Origin: Actinomyces oris
GTDB lineage: Bacteria > Actinomycetota > Actinomycetes > Actinomycetales > Actinomycetaceae
Assembly (NCBI RefSeq): GCF_001937445.1
Contig: NZ_MSKS01000047.1
Location: forward strand, 1 to 32,706
Length of the DNA: 32,706 nt
Reading direction: 5' to 3'
In this document: piece after piece, positions 24,483 to 31,542 of the stretch
How positions within the stretch are numbered: the stretch's first letter is position 1
How the letters are laid out: every line of letters starts with the position of its first letter
Notes under the pieces: model-generated
What the model saw: only the letters and a program-made list of their open reading frames with translations
Databases searched by the model: none
Told to the model about the DNA's origin: nothing
Position numbers and translations under genes: made by a program

Positions 24483-24488
24483 TACACT
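24483..24488 (+). promoter_or_regulatory. Predicted -10 box of the GT87 gene
   Basis: TACACT seven bases before the ATG at 24496, with no Shine-Dalgarno. It suggests a promoter of its own inside the 60-base gap after the MFS gene and a leaderless message. Confidence 0.45.
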
Positions 24489-24495
24489 CAGCACG

Positions 24496-25854
24496 ATGCC
24501 GATCGCAGGAAATCCACAACACGTCTCCCGTCCCTCCCAGTCGGGCACCGGCCCCACGGACCACCCGGCCCCTGGGAGCGGGACGCCTGCCGCCCGGCCT
24601 GCGCGGCTGGTGGCGGCTGCGCGCGCCGTCGTCTCAGCGCCCGTCGTCGCCGTTCTGGGGTGGCTGGCCCTGCTGGTGCCCGCCTACTGGTCCCTGGTGG
24701 ATGACACCGGCCAGTGGCTGTTCAAGCTGGACTCCTTCGTCTACTACGAGGCCGTCCGTCAGTGGCTCGACGGCGGGGACCTCTACAGCTGGTACGCCAA
24801 CCCGGCCCAGCATCTGTGGCCCTTCACCTACACGCCTCTGGCGGCCTGGGTGATCGCGCCACTGACCTGGATGTCGTACCAGTCGGCCACCGTGCTGCTG
24901 ATCGTGGCCACGCCGCTGTGCGCCGCCGTGACCACCTACGCGGTTCTCAGGCGCTTGGGAGTCGGGTCCTGGATGGCCCACACCCTGTCGCCCTGGCTGG
25001 CACTCATCGGGGTCATCGCTCTGGAGCCCTTCCCCAAGACCATGGAGTACGCACAGGTCAACGCCATTCTCATGGCGCTGGTGGCCGTGGACCTGTTCCT
25101 GGTTCCCGAGCGCTCGCGCTGGCGCGGGGCCCTCAGCGGCCTGGCCGCCGCGATCAAGCTGACGCCGGCGGTCGCGATCCTGGTGCTCCTGGCGCGTCGG
25201 GAGTGGCGGGCGGCGGCCACCATGGCGGGCAGCGCCGTCGGGCTGACGCTCCTGGCCGCCCTGGCGGCCCCCGCCGAGTCCTGGGAGTTCTTCACCTCGG
25301 CCATGTGGGATCCGGGACGCGCCGGTTTCGCCGACTACTCGGGCAACCAGAACCTCAAGGGGGCGATCGCCCGGGGCCTGCCGGAGTCCGCCTGGAACCT
25401 CACCTGGGCGGTCTGCTCCCTGCTCGCCGTGGTGGCGGCCTGGTTCCTGTGCCGCCGGCTGGATCGGTTGCGGGGTGCCAGCGACGCGGCCGAAGGTCCC
25501 GGGCAGGACGACGGCCTGGTCCTGTCCCTTCAGATCAGCGTGGTCATGGTGCTCGGCCTGCTCATCTCCCCCATCTCCTGGTCGCACCACTGGGTGTGGT
25601 GCCTGCCCGCGCTCATGTCGGTGGCGGCGGCGACCTGGCGCTGGCGCTCGACCGCGCTCGGTGTGGCCGGCGCCGCCGGGTTCCTCGTCTTCGTCCTGGC
25701 GATGCAGTGGTGGTTCCCCGAGCAGAACCACGTGGAGCAGAACTGGCCCACCTGGGCCAAGGCCGTCGGCTCGAGCTACACCTGGTGGGCGCTGGGCTGC
25801 GGGGCCGTCCTGTGGTGGGCGAGCGGCCGGCGCCTGAGGGCCCTGCGCCGCTGA
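24496..25854 (+). CDS. GT87-type membrane mannosyltransferase
   Basis: 452-residue integral membrane glycosyltransferase, DUF2029/GT87 group, to which the mycobacterial PimE alpha-1,2-mannosyltransferase belongs. A Ser/Pro/Gly-rich cytosolic tail (1-35) is followed by about ten or eleven membrane helices. The first outer loop has KLDSFVYYEAV, where the Asp is the expected catalytic residue of GT-C enzymes. PFTYTPLAAWV and SWSHHWVWCLP are further conserved loops. Likely it adds a sugar, from a polyprenyl-phosphate donor, to a surface glycolipid or polymer. Leaderless start predicted. The 20-bp phased array lies directly downstream. Confidence 0.88.
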   Translation: MPIAGNPQHVSRPSQSGTGPTDHPAPGSGTPAARPARLVAAARAVVSAPVVAVLGWLALLVPAYWSLVDDTGQWLFKLDSFVYYEAVRQWLDGGDLYSWYANPAQHLWPFTYTPLAAWVIAPLTWMSYQSATVLLIVATPLCAAVTTYAVLRRLGVGSWMAHTLSPWLALIGVIALEPFPKTMEYAQVNAILMALVAVDLFLVPERSRWRGALSGLAAAIKLTPAVAILVLLARREWRAAATMAGSAVGLTLLAALAAPAESWEFFTSAMWDPGRAGFADYSGNQNLKGAIARGLPESAWNLTWAVCSLLAVVAAWFLCRRLDRLRGASDAAEGPGQDDGLVLSLQISVVMVLGLLISPISWSHHWVWCLPALMSVAAATWRWRSTALGVAGAAGFLVFVLAMQWWFPEQNHVEQNWPTWAKAVGSSYTWWALGCGAVLWWASGRRLRALRR

Positions 25855-25870
25855 GAGGCGCTGAGGAGCG

Positions 25871-25970
25871 CTCGCGTTCGCACCTTATGCCTCGCGTTCG
25901 GGGGTTAAGGGTACGAACCGGCGACCTACCCTACGAACGCACGATCTACCCTACGAACGCACAAGATCGG
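25871..25970. repeat. Five-unit array with exact 20-bp period
   Basis: Every 20 bases a 10-base element recurs: CTCGCGTTCG (25871), CTCGCGTTCG (25891), GTACGAACCG (25911), CTACGAACGC (25931), CTACGAACGC (25951). The first two carry GCGTTCG, the last two its reverse complement CGAACGC, the middle one CGAACCG. The centres are spaced 20, 20, 20 and 20 bases. It lies between the GT87 gene and the App1-like gene and ends 28 bases before the latter's GTG. Confidence 0.85.
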
Positions 25971-25985
25971 AACCACTGAGTCGTC

Positions 25986-25991
25986 TAGGAT
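25986..25991 (+). promoter_or_regulatory. Predicted -10 box of the App1-like gene
   Basis: TAGGAT followed by exactly six bases and the GTG at 25998. No -35 is visible; instead the phased array ends just upstream, with its last unit centred at about -41 if transcription begins at the GTG. Confidence 0.55.
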
Positions 25992-25997
25992 CCAGGG

Positions 25998-27263
25998 GTG
26001 CCCCTCTCCGACATCGCCCGCGCCGTCGAGGACCAGTTCCATCGCGACACCGTCCCCGTCCTCAAGCGCCAGGGCTGGCGCCCCCGCGTCATTCCCTACG
26101 ACGGCTACGGCACCAGTGCCCCGGCCCAGCCCGGCCCGACGGCGCAGCGCCACCAGGAGCAGCACCGGGACACGGCGGCCCAGCGCAGCGCGGCCGGAGC
26201 CCACCGGCCCTCCGCCTCAGCATCCCGCGGGGCCTCCTCCGGCTCCTCCCAGCCCACCCGGCCCGCCTCTATGGCCCGGGTCCTGGCCCGCATGGTGATG
26301 CGCCCCCAGGACGCCCCCGCCGAGGGGCCGCTGTTCCGCTCCCTGCCCGACGCCCTTCCCGTCAGCGCTGCCCAGGCCCGCAGCTTCGCCATGACCGGTC
26401 TGCTCGACGCCCAGCGGGGCTGGCGCCTGTTCATTGAGGTGCCGGTGGCCTTCCTGCCGGTGACGGTCCACGTGGGCCGGGCCAGTGTGCGCACCCGGGC
26501 CGACCGCGGCGGCTACATCGACGTCGTCGTGCGCGATCACGGTCTGGAGCCGGGCTGGCACGAGGCCAGGATCGAGGCGACCGGGGCGCAGGCGGTCGCC
26601 GCCAAGGTCCTCATCATCCCCGAGGGGCCGCGCCTGGGCATCATCTCCGACATCGACGACACCGCCATGGTCACGCACGTCCCCCGCGTGCTCGTGGCCG
26701 CCTGGAACCAGCTCGTCAAGTACTCCTCGGCGCGCGAGCCCGTCCCCGGGATGGCCGAGCTCTACTCGCGCATCCAGGCCGCCCACCCGGGCACCCCGAT
26801 GATGTACCTGTCCACCGGGGCCTGGAACGTGGTCCCCACCCTGCGCTCCTTCTTCTCCCGCCACGGCTTCCCCTCGGGGCCCGCGCTCATGACCGACTGG
26901 GGGCCGACCAACACCGGCTGGTTCCGCTCGGGCATCGAGCACAAGCGCACCGAGCTGCGCCGGCTCATGATCGACCTGCCCCAGATCACCTGGATCCTCT
27001 TCGGCGACGACGGCCAGCACGACCCGTACATCTACGGCGAGGCCGCCCGCCACCACGCCGACCGGATCGCCGCCGTCGCCATCCGCCACCTGACCGCCAC
27101 CCAGCAGGTGCTCGCCGGAGGGCTGACCGCCCACCCCATGGGTATCGGGCCCGAGGCCCGGACCCTGGCCGAGGCCGACGTGCCCGTCGTCGTGGGCGCC
27201 GACGGCTACGAGCTGGCCCGGCTCCTGCCCCGCGAGCTGCTGGAGGCCGCGCCGCGCCGCTGA
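25998..27263 (+). CDS. App1-like phosphatase (DUF2183, HAD-type)
   Basis: 421 residues. After a tail rich in Ser, Ala, Gln and Pro (about 40-100) comes a beta-rich domain, then the App1 catalytic domain from about 208: LGIISDIDDTAM with the nucleophile motif DxDxT (Asp218, Asp220, Thr222), the MMYLSTGAWN and HKRTELRR segments and GDDGQHDPYIYGE, all typical of DUF2183. In yeast App1 this domain is a phosphatidate phosphatase; bacterial substrates are not established. No membrane segment. The start is a GTG at 25998 with a likely leaderless promoter and the phased array upstream, so this gene is probably the one controlled by that array. Confidence 0.9.
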   Translation: MPLSDIARAVEDQFHRDTVPVLKRQGWRPRVIPYDGYGTSAPAQPGPTAQRHQEQHRDTAAQRSAAGAHRPSASASRGASSGSSQPTRPASMARVLARMVMRPQDAPAEGPLFRSLPDALPVSAAQARSFAMTGLLDAQRGWRLFIEVPVAFLPVTVHVGRASVRTRADRGGYIDVVVRDHGLEPGWHEARIEATGAQAVAAKVLIIPEGPRLGIISDIDDTAMVTHVPRVLVAAWNQLVKYSSAREPVPGMAELYSRIQAAHPGTPMMYLSTGAWNVVPTLRSFFSRHGFPSGPALMTDWGPTNTGWFRSGIEHKRTELRRLMIDLPQITWILFGDDGQHDPYIYGEAARHHADRIAAVAIRHLTATQQVLAGGLTAHPMGIGPEARTLAEADVPVVVGADGYELARLLPRELLEAAPRR

Positions 27264-27505
27264 CGGCCTCACGGCACCCACCGCCGGCGTCGGGCACGAT
27301 TCTCAGCCGCCCCCTCCATGCGGCATGTCTCACGCAGGCCCCTCCGCCGACGACGATCCCCGCCAGCATGCGGATCGGTCCATGGCCCACCCGGTTCACA
27401 GGGACGGCACAGGCCCGCCCTACAAGGACGACAGGCCCCGGCGGTTACCTGGGTTCATCGGGGCGAACGCCCCCGTTCCCATCCCCAGCGAACAGGAGGA
27501 ACCAC
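27264..27505. other. Intergenic region before the small membrane gene
   Basis: 242 bases. A single copy of CGAACGC occurs at 27464-27470 in a small hairpin-like context (GGGGC GAAC GCCCC). An open frame starting at 27325 crosses the region, but there is no Shine-Dalgarno or good -10 before it. I see no terminator. Confidence 0.35.
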
Positions 27506-27835
27506 ATGACCCGCTTCTCCACAGACTCCACCGGCCCGGAAGAGCCCACCGGACCGACCGGCCCGACCGGCCCGACCGGCTCCGCCACCTCGACCGTGGC
27601 CTCGCTGCGCCGCCACGCGATCCTGGCCGACCTCAACGTGCTGCAGGTCGTCACTCTCATGGGCACCGGGCTGCTGGTGACGCTCGGCGTCATCCTGGGC
27701 GGCCGCTCCTACATCACCACCGTCACGCCGGACGGCCTGATCGCCTCCCAGCCGAGCGCCCACGGCACCAGCACCCAGGCCCCTGCGACGGGCTCGATCC
27801 CCTCCACCGGCGGCTCCTCGGAGGAAACCGTGTGA
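27506..27835 (+). CDS. Small single-helix membrane protein with GPT repeat
   Basis: 109 residues, not recognised. The N-terminus has GPTGPTGPTG, a collagen-like triplet run coded by a 9-bp tandem repeat. A short charged segment follows, then one membrane helix (about 47-67, VLQVVTLMGTGLLVTLGVIL) and a Ser/Thr/Pro-rich tail of about 40 residues. A strong Shine-Dalgarno (AGGAGGA) lies eight bases before the ATG and fixes the start. It is 159 bases upstream of the YtxH-like gene, on the same strand. Confidence 0.8.
   Translation: MTRFSTDSTGPEEPTGPTGPTGPTGSATSTVASLRRHAILADLNVLQVVTLMGTGLLVTLGVILGGRSYITTVTPDGLIASQPSAHGTSTQAPATGSIPSTGGSSEETV
27548..27583. repeat. 9-bp tandem repeat coding for GPT units
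   Basis: Four units of ACCGGCCCG or close variants (27548, 27557, 27566, 27575), in frame with the small membrane-protein gene. Copy number could vary by slippage without breaking the frame. Confidence 0.75.
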
Positions 27836-27994
27836 TTCCGGGGGCGAGGACCGTAGCAGCCCCGCAGTGGTCCCGCGCGTGACGCTGTGGGCGATCACGC
27901 GGCCCCCGAGACCCTGTCGCGTCAGTCGCCCCGGCCCACGGCCGGTATGGTGATGGCGCACCAAGCAGTGCTTCCGTCAAGCTCAGGAGACGAT
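27836..27994 (+). other. Intergenic region before the YtxH-like gene
   Basis: 159 bases; nothing distinctive apart from the Shine-Dalgarno of the following gene (CAGGAGACG, seven or eight bases before its ATG). Confidence 0.35.
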
Positions 27995-28312
27995 ATGGCC
28001 GGCAAGATCCCCTTCATCCTCGGACTCGGCGCGGGATACGTGCTCGGGACCCGCGCGGGGCGCGCCCAGTACGAGCGCATCAAGACCGCGGCCTCCAAGG
28101 TCGCCGAGCAGCCCTTCGTGCGCACCCGGGTCGATGCCGCCTCCAGCCACGTCAAGCAGGCCGTGCGCGCCCAGGGCGAGGCCGTCACCGAGAAGGTCGC
28201 CGACGTCGTCAAGGAGCGGCTCTTCGGGGCGCCGTCATCCAAGGACAGCGCCCAGTCCCAGCCCGTCGACGCCGGACAGGCCAGTGTGCGCCCGGTCGGC
28301 GAGAGCTCCTGA
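27995..28312 (+). CDS. YtxH-like small protein
   Basis: 105 residues. The start IPFILGLGAGYVLGTRAGR is a short glycine-rich hydrophobic helix followed by a basic cluster, the pattern of YtxH-domain proteins. The rest is an amphipathic, coiled-coil-like helix (residues about 30-75) and a Ser/Gln-rich tail. Homologues are annotated as general-stress or cell-envelope proteins without a known mechanism. AGGAGA precedes the ATG; the frame is open further upstream to 27887 but without a ribosome binding site. It converges on the TRIC-like gene, 36 bases away. Confidence 0.85.
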   Translation: MAGKIPFILGLGAGYVLGTRAGRAQYERIKTAASKVAEQPFVRTRVDAASSHVKQAVRAQGEAVTEKVADVVKERLFGAPSSKDSAQSQPVDAGQASVRPVGESS

Positions 28313-28315
28313 GGT

Positions 28316-28345
28316 CGGTTTGAGGCCGGCTGACGCCGCAGACCG
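28316..28345. terminator. Possible bidirectional terminator
   Basis: CGGTTTG (28316-28322) pairs with CAGACCG (28339-28345, one G-T pair), with a small inner CGGC/GCCG stem. It lies between two converging genes. It has no T-run, so this is a modest call. Confidence 0.35.
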
Positions 28346-28348
28346 CCC

Positions 28349-29158
28349 TTAGCCCTGCTCGGGCCGCTGGGAGGGGGCGTCCTGCTGTGCCGTCCGCCCG
28401 CCGCGGCCACGCCAGGAGGGGGCCTTGAACGGCCCCATCATGAGTGCCCGGCGCCAGCCCACCAGCGCGCCGCTCGCCTCGCGCCGCCCGGCCCGGCGCC
28501 GCTCCCGGTCGGAGATGACCGGCAGCTGCCAGGAGCGCCAGTAGGCGAGCACGCACAGGCCCGCACCGACCACGGTGGACACGAGCATGGCGTGCGCGTC
28601 GGCCACCCCCGCCTTGACGGCCACGACCTGCGTGCCGGCGGCGATGAGCGCCGGGATCGCGTAGAGCTTGTTGCCCCCGAAGACGGCCGGGGTCTCCCCC
28701 ACCGCGACGTCGCGGATCATGGAGCCGCCGATGGCCGTGAGGCAGCCCAGCAGGAGCGCCGGCATGACTCCGAGCCCGTGGGTGAGGGCCTTCGAGGCCC
28801 CGGTGGCGGCCCAGCACCCCAGGATGACGGCGTCGGCCGCCACGAGCAGGCGCCGGGTGGGCCGCGAGGTCAGCGGCACGAACCAGGCGACCGTCGCCCC
28901 CAGGCAGGCCGTGTAGAGGTAGTAGGGGTCGGTCAGGGCGAAGGGCGGGCCGGCCTGGATCATGACGTCGCGCAGGATGCCGCCGGCGGTGGCCGTGAGC
29001 ATGGCCAGGACGACGAAGCCCACCAGGTCGAAGTTCTTGCGTCGGGCGATGAGCCCACCCAGGATCCCGTTGAGCAGGACCCCGCACAGGTCCAGCAGCC
29101 GGAAGGTGTCGGTCAGGGAGGCCGGCATGTGAAGCATGAGGGAAGAGAGGTCCAGCAC
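28349..29158 (-). CDS. Trimeric intracellular cation channel-like protein (UPF0126)
   Basis: 269 residues. Seven membrane helices arranged as two three-helix repeats plus one, with the twin signature GGILRD and GGSMIRD at matching places in the two repeats. This is the TRIC/UPF0126 family; prokaryotic TRIC homologues form trimeric potassium-type channels, while some UPF0126 members are linked to glycine transport. The C-terminal 50 residues are basic and cytosolic. The start is a GTG at 29158; an ATG at 29137 is possible. It is divergent from the CDF transporter, 197 bases away. Confidence 0.88.
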   Translation of the reverse strand: MLDLSSLMLHMPASLTDTFRLLDLCGVLLNGILGGLIARRKNFDLVGFVVLAMLTATAGGILRDVMIQAGPPFALTDPYYLYTACLGATVAWFVPLTSRPTRRLLVAADAVILGCWAATGASKALTHGLGVMPALLLGCLTAIGGSMIRDVAVGETPAVFGGNKLYAIPALIAAGTQVVAVKAGVADAHAMLVSTVVGAGLCVLAYWRSWQLPVISDRERRRAGRREASGALVGWRRALMMGPFKAPSWRGRGGRTAQQDAPSQRPEQG

Positions 29159-29343
29159 CCCGGTTGCCCGCCTTTCACTCCTGTCATGGTGGCGTCCCGC
29201 CGTCGACCCCGGTGCCGGCCCGGCAGCCCGCCGCTACCCGGCACCTTAGCCCACGGCGAAGCGCGGGACGGGCACCCGGCCGCCGCGGATCGCGCGTTGC
29301 GGCGACACGAAACCTCGGGTGGTCAGGGCGCTGAGGTCCGCGC

Positions 29344-29349
29344 CATGAT
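29344..29349 (+). promoter_or_regulatory. Possible -10 box of the CDF gene
   Basis: CATGAT, six bases before the GTG at 29356; TGGTCA 18 bases upstream could be a -35. It deviates from TANNNT at the first base. Confidence 0.35.
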
Positions 29350-29355
29350 CGGGGC

Positions 29356-30270
29356 GTGTCCTCCCGCTACTCGCCCCCCAAGGACCTGAGCCGCTACGCG
29401 TGGCTGTCCATCGGTGCCGCACTGGCCACGATCGTGCTCAAGGGGGCAGCGGCCTGGCTGACTGGCTCCGTGGGTCTGCTCTCCGACGCCGCCGAGTCCG
29501 TGGTCAACCTCGTCGCCGCCGTCGTCGCCCTCATCGTGCTGAAGATCGCGGCCAAGCCCGCCGACGCCGACCACCAGTTCGGGCACTCCAAGGCCGAGTA
29601 CTTCTCGGCCGTCGTCGAGGGCGTCATGATCTTCGTGGCCGCCGCCTTCATCATCATCTCCGCCATCGAGCGCCTCATCGACCCGCAGATGCCCGAGCAG
29701 CTGGGGGTGGGTCTGGCGGTCTCGGTCATCGCCTCGCTCCTCAACGGCGCGGTGGCGTGGGCGCTCTACCGGGCCGGGCGCCGCGAGCGCTCCATGACCC
29801 TGGTGGCCGATGCCAAGCACCTGGCCACCGACGTCGTCACCTCCGCCGCGGTCCTGGTCGGGGTGGCGCTGGTGGCCGTCTTCGGCTCGGCCGTGCTCGA
29901 CGCCGTCGTCGCCCTGGGGGCCGGGCTCAACATCATGTGGGCCGGCTTCACGCTCATCCGCGACTCGGTGGGCGGCCTCATGGACATCGCCCCGTCCACC
30001 GAGGTGCTGCGCACCGTGGAGGAGGTTCTGGCGCGCCACCGCCGGGCGGGCATGATCGACTTCCACGCGGTGCGGGTGCGCGAGGCCGGCAACCGGCGCT
30101 TCATGGAGCTGCACGTGCTGGTCCCGGCGGCCTGGAGCGTCAAGAAGGGGCACGACTTCACCGAGCAGGTCATCGACGAGCTCATCGAGGCCGACACCAG
30201 CCTGCGCATCTCGGCGCACCTGGAGCCCATCGAGGACCCCAAGTCCTATGAGGATCTGGAGGACATCTGA
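29356..30270 (+). CDS. Cation diffusion facilitator family transporter
   Basis: 304 residues, exporting divalent metal ions by proton exchange. Six membrane helices (residues about 15-200) are followed by the ferredoxin-like cytosolic domain (about 212-295). In helix 5 the metal site HLATD (HxxxD) is intact. In helix 2 the usual HxxxD is SDAAESVVN, with Glu and Asn, so the site is built differently, which occurs in a CDF subgroup. The DHQFGHSKAEYF loop is conserved. Metal specificity cannot be read off. It starts with GTG; no Shine-Dalgarno. The cutC gene follows 57 bases later on the same strand. Confidence 0.9.
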   Translation: MSSRYSPPKDLSRYAWLSIGAALATIVLKGAAAWLTGSVGLLSDAAESVVNLVAAVVALIVLKIAAKPADADHQFGHSKAEYFSAVVEGVMIFVAAAFIIISAIERLIDPQMPEQLGVGLAVSVIASLLNGAVAWALYRAGRRERSMTLVADAKHLATDVVTSAAVLVGVALVAVFGSAVLDAVVALGAGLNIMWAGFTLIRDSVGGLMDIAPSTEVLRTVEEVLARHRRAGMIDFHAVRVREAGNRRFMELHVLVPAAWSVKKGHDFTEQVIDELIEADTSLRISAHLEPIEDPKSYEDLEDI

Positions 30271-30314
30271 GGACATCCGACGTCAACTCGGTTCCCATCA
30301 ACGTGAGGACATGT

Positions 30315-30320
30315 CAGACT
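30315..30320 (+). promoter_or_regulatory. Possible -10 box of cutC
   Basis: CAGACT seven bases before the ATG at 30328. The same hexamer at the same distance precedes the preferred start of the M50 gene. Confidence 0.3.
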
Positions 30321-30327
30321 CAGCCCC

Positions 30328-31248
30328 ATGAACGCAATGAGGCTCACCGGATCAGCACCGTCGCTGCGCCAGCACACGATCACCGCTCCCGTCCCCGCCT
30401 GGCGCCACCCCGACCACGTCGTCCTGGAGACTTGCGTCGAGGACGTCGAGGGCGTGAGGATCTCCGCACGGGCCGGGGCCGACCGGGCCGAGCTGGGCGA
30501 CAACCTCACCGCCGCCGGCACCACCCCCTCGATCGGCACCATTGAGGCAGCCATCTTCGCCGCCGCCGAGCAGGTCGAGCAGCGCCGCGCCCAGGCCGGT
30601 GCCCACTGGGCGGACAAGCCCGAGGCCGCCGCCCCCTTCGGCCTGCGGATCCTCATCCGACCCCGGGGCGGGTCCTTCGTCTACGACGCCGATGAGGGCC
30701 GGGCCATGATCGCCGATGTGCGGCGCATCGCCACCCTGGCCCTGGAGATGGCCGAGTTCACCCGCCCCCAGGCCACGGGCGGGGGGCGCACCACGCTGCC
30801 GCCGGCCGTGGACCTGGGCTTCGTCGTCGGCGCCCTGACGGAGGACGGCACCATTGACCGCGGACTCGTGCGTCTGCTGGTCGACATGGCCAATGGCGCC
30901 CCAGTCACCTTCCACCGGGCCTTCGACCAGTGCCGTGACACCGTGGAGGCCTACGGGGACCTGGAGGGGCTCGGCGTGCGCTACGTCCTGACCAGTGGGG
31001 CGGCCCAGACCGCGGCCGACGGCGCCTCGGTGATCGCCGGGCTGGTGGCCAGTGGCGGGCCGACCGTGGTCGCGGCCGGGGCCGTGCGCCCCGACGGCCT
31101 GGTCGACCTGGTGGAGTCCACCGGCGTGCGCGAGGTCCACATGCGCTGTCCCCGCGAGGGGCTGACGCCCGACGAGCCCCAGCGCACCGATGAGGCCCTG
31201 GTGCGCCGCGCCGTCGAGACGGTCCGCGCGGTGCCGCTTCCCGAGTAG
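30328..31248 (+). CDS. cutC: CutC family protein
   Basis: 306 residues, TIM-barrel CutC family. Conserved stretches include LETCVEDVEG near residue 33, RAELGDNL, GLRILIRPRGGSFVY, VVGALTEDG, VTFHRAFD and RYVLTSGAA. It was named for copper homeostasis in E. coli, but the biochemical role remains uncertain. It is longer than the usual 240-250 residues because of an N-terminal addition of about 28 residues and a loop around 80-98. It follows the CDF metal transporter by 57 bases, which fits a metal-related pair, though a possible promoter lies between them. A strong terminator follows. Confidence 0.9.
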   Translation: MNAMRLTGSAPSLRQHTITAPVPAWRHPDHVVLETCVEDVEGVRISARAGADRAELGDNLTAAGTTPSIGTIEAAIFAAAEQVEQRRAQAGAHWADKPEAAAPFGLRILIRPRGGSFVYDADEGRAMIADVRRIATLALEMAEFTRPQATGGGRTTLPPAVDLGFVVGALTEDGTIDRGLVRLLVDMANGAPVTFHRAFDQCRDTVEAYGDLEGLGVRYVLTSGAAQTAADGASVIAGLVASGGPTVVAAGAVRPDGLVDLVESTGVREVHMRCPREGLTPDEPQRTDEALVRRAVETVRAVPLPE

Positions 31249-31296
31249 CTCGACAGCGCCGCCCGTCCCTGCCCTGCCCGCCCGACGGGCGACTGA

Positions 31297-31339
31297 GGCC
31301 GGGTGGGCGCCCCGTGCGACTCGAGGCGCCCACCCGGCC
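31297..31339. terminator. Hairpin terminator after cutC
   Basis: Perfect 15-bp stem, GGCCGGGTGGGCGCC and GGCGCCCACCCGGCC, around a 13-base loop, 48 bases after the cutC stop, followed by TGGTGCTCTTG. Confidence 0.8.
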
Positions 31340-31530
31340 TGGTGCTCTTGTCACCCTCCTCGGCCCTTGGTCCCCGGTCCGGGTTCCACCGTTGCCGGAG
31401 AATCCTCACGGTTCGTCGTTATCCACAGTCCTGGCGGCGATCAGCGGTTTCGACGCCCCCCCCGTCACGCTCGAAGCGCAATCGGAAGAACTACCGACCC
31501 TTCCCCCATGCTCACCCCTATTTTCTGTCT

Positions 31531-31536
31531 TAGGTT
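31531..31536 (+). promoter_or_regulatory. Predicted -10 box of the hydrolase-like gene
   Basis: TAGGTT followed by exactly six bases and the ATG at 31543; no Shine-Dalgarno. A leaderless start is likely. Confidence 0.5.
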
Positions 31537-31542
31537 GACTCC

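Larger units (their letters stand above)
31249..31542. other. Intergenic region after cutC
   Basis: 294 bases with the cutC terminator (31297-31339) and a -10 box for the next gene (31531-31536). The stretch 31385-31530 is noticeably less GC-rich and holds no gene that I can support. Confidence 0.4.

Noticed and set aside
25871..25970. CRISPR array
   Set aside because: The units are only 10 bases with 10-base spacers and invert midway; no cas gene is present.
27325..27882. Open frame of 185 codons overlapping the small membrane-protein gene
   Set aside because: Its second half is His/Arg/Pro-rich shadow sequence, it has no Shine-Dalgarno or -10 box, and the overlapping gene at 27506 has an excellent ribosome binding site. 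A short real peptide from its first 60 codons cannot be excluded.
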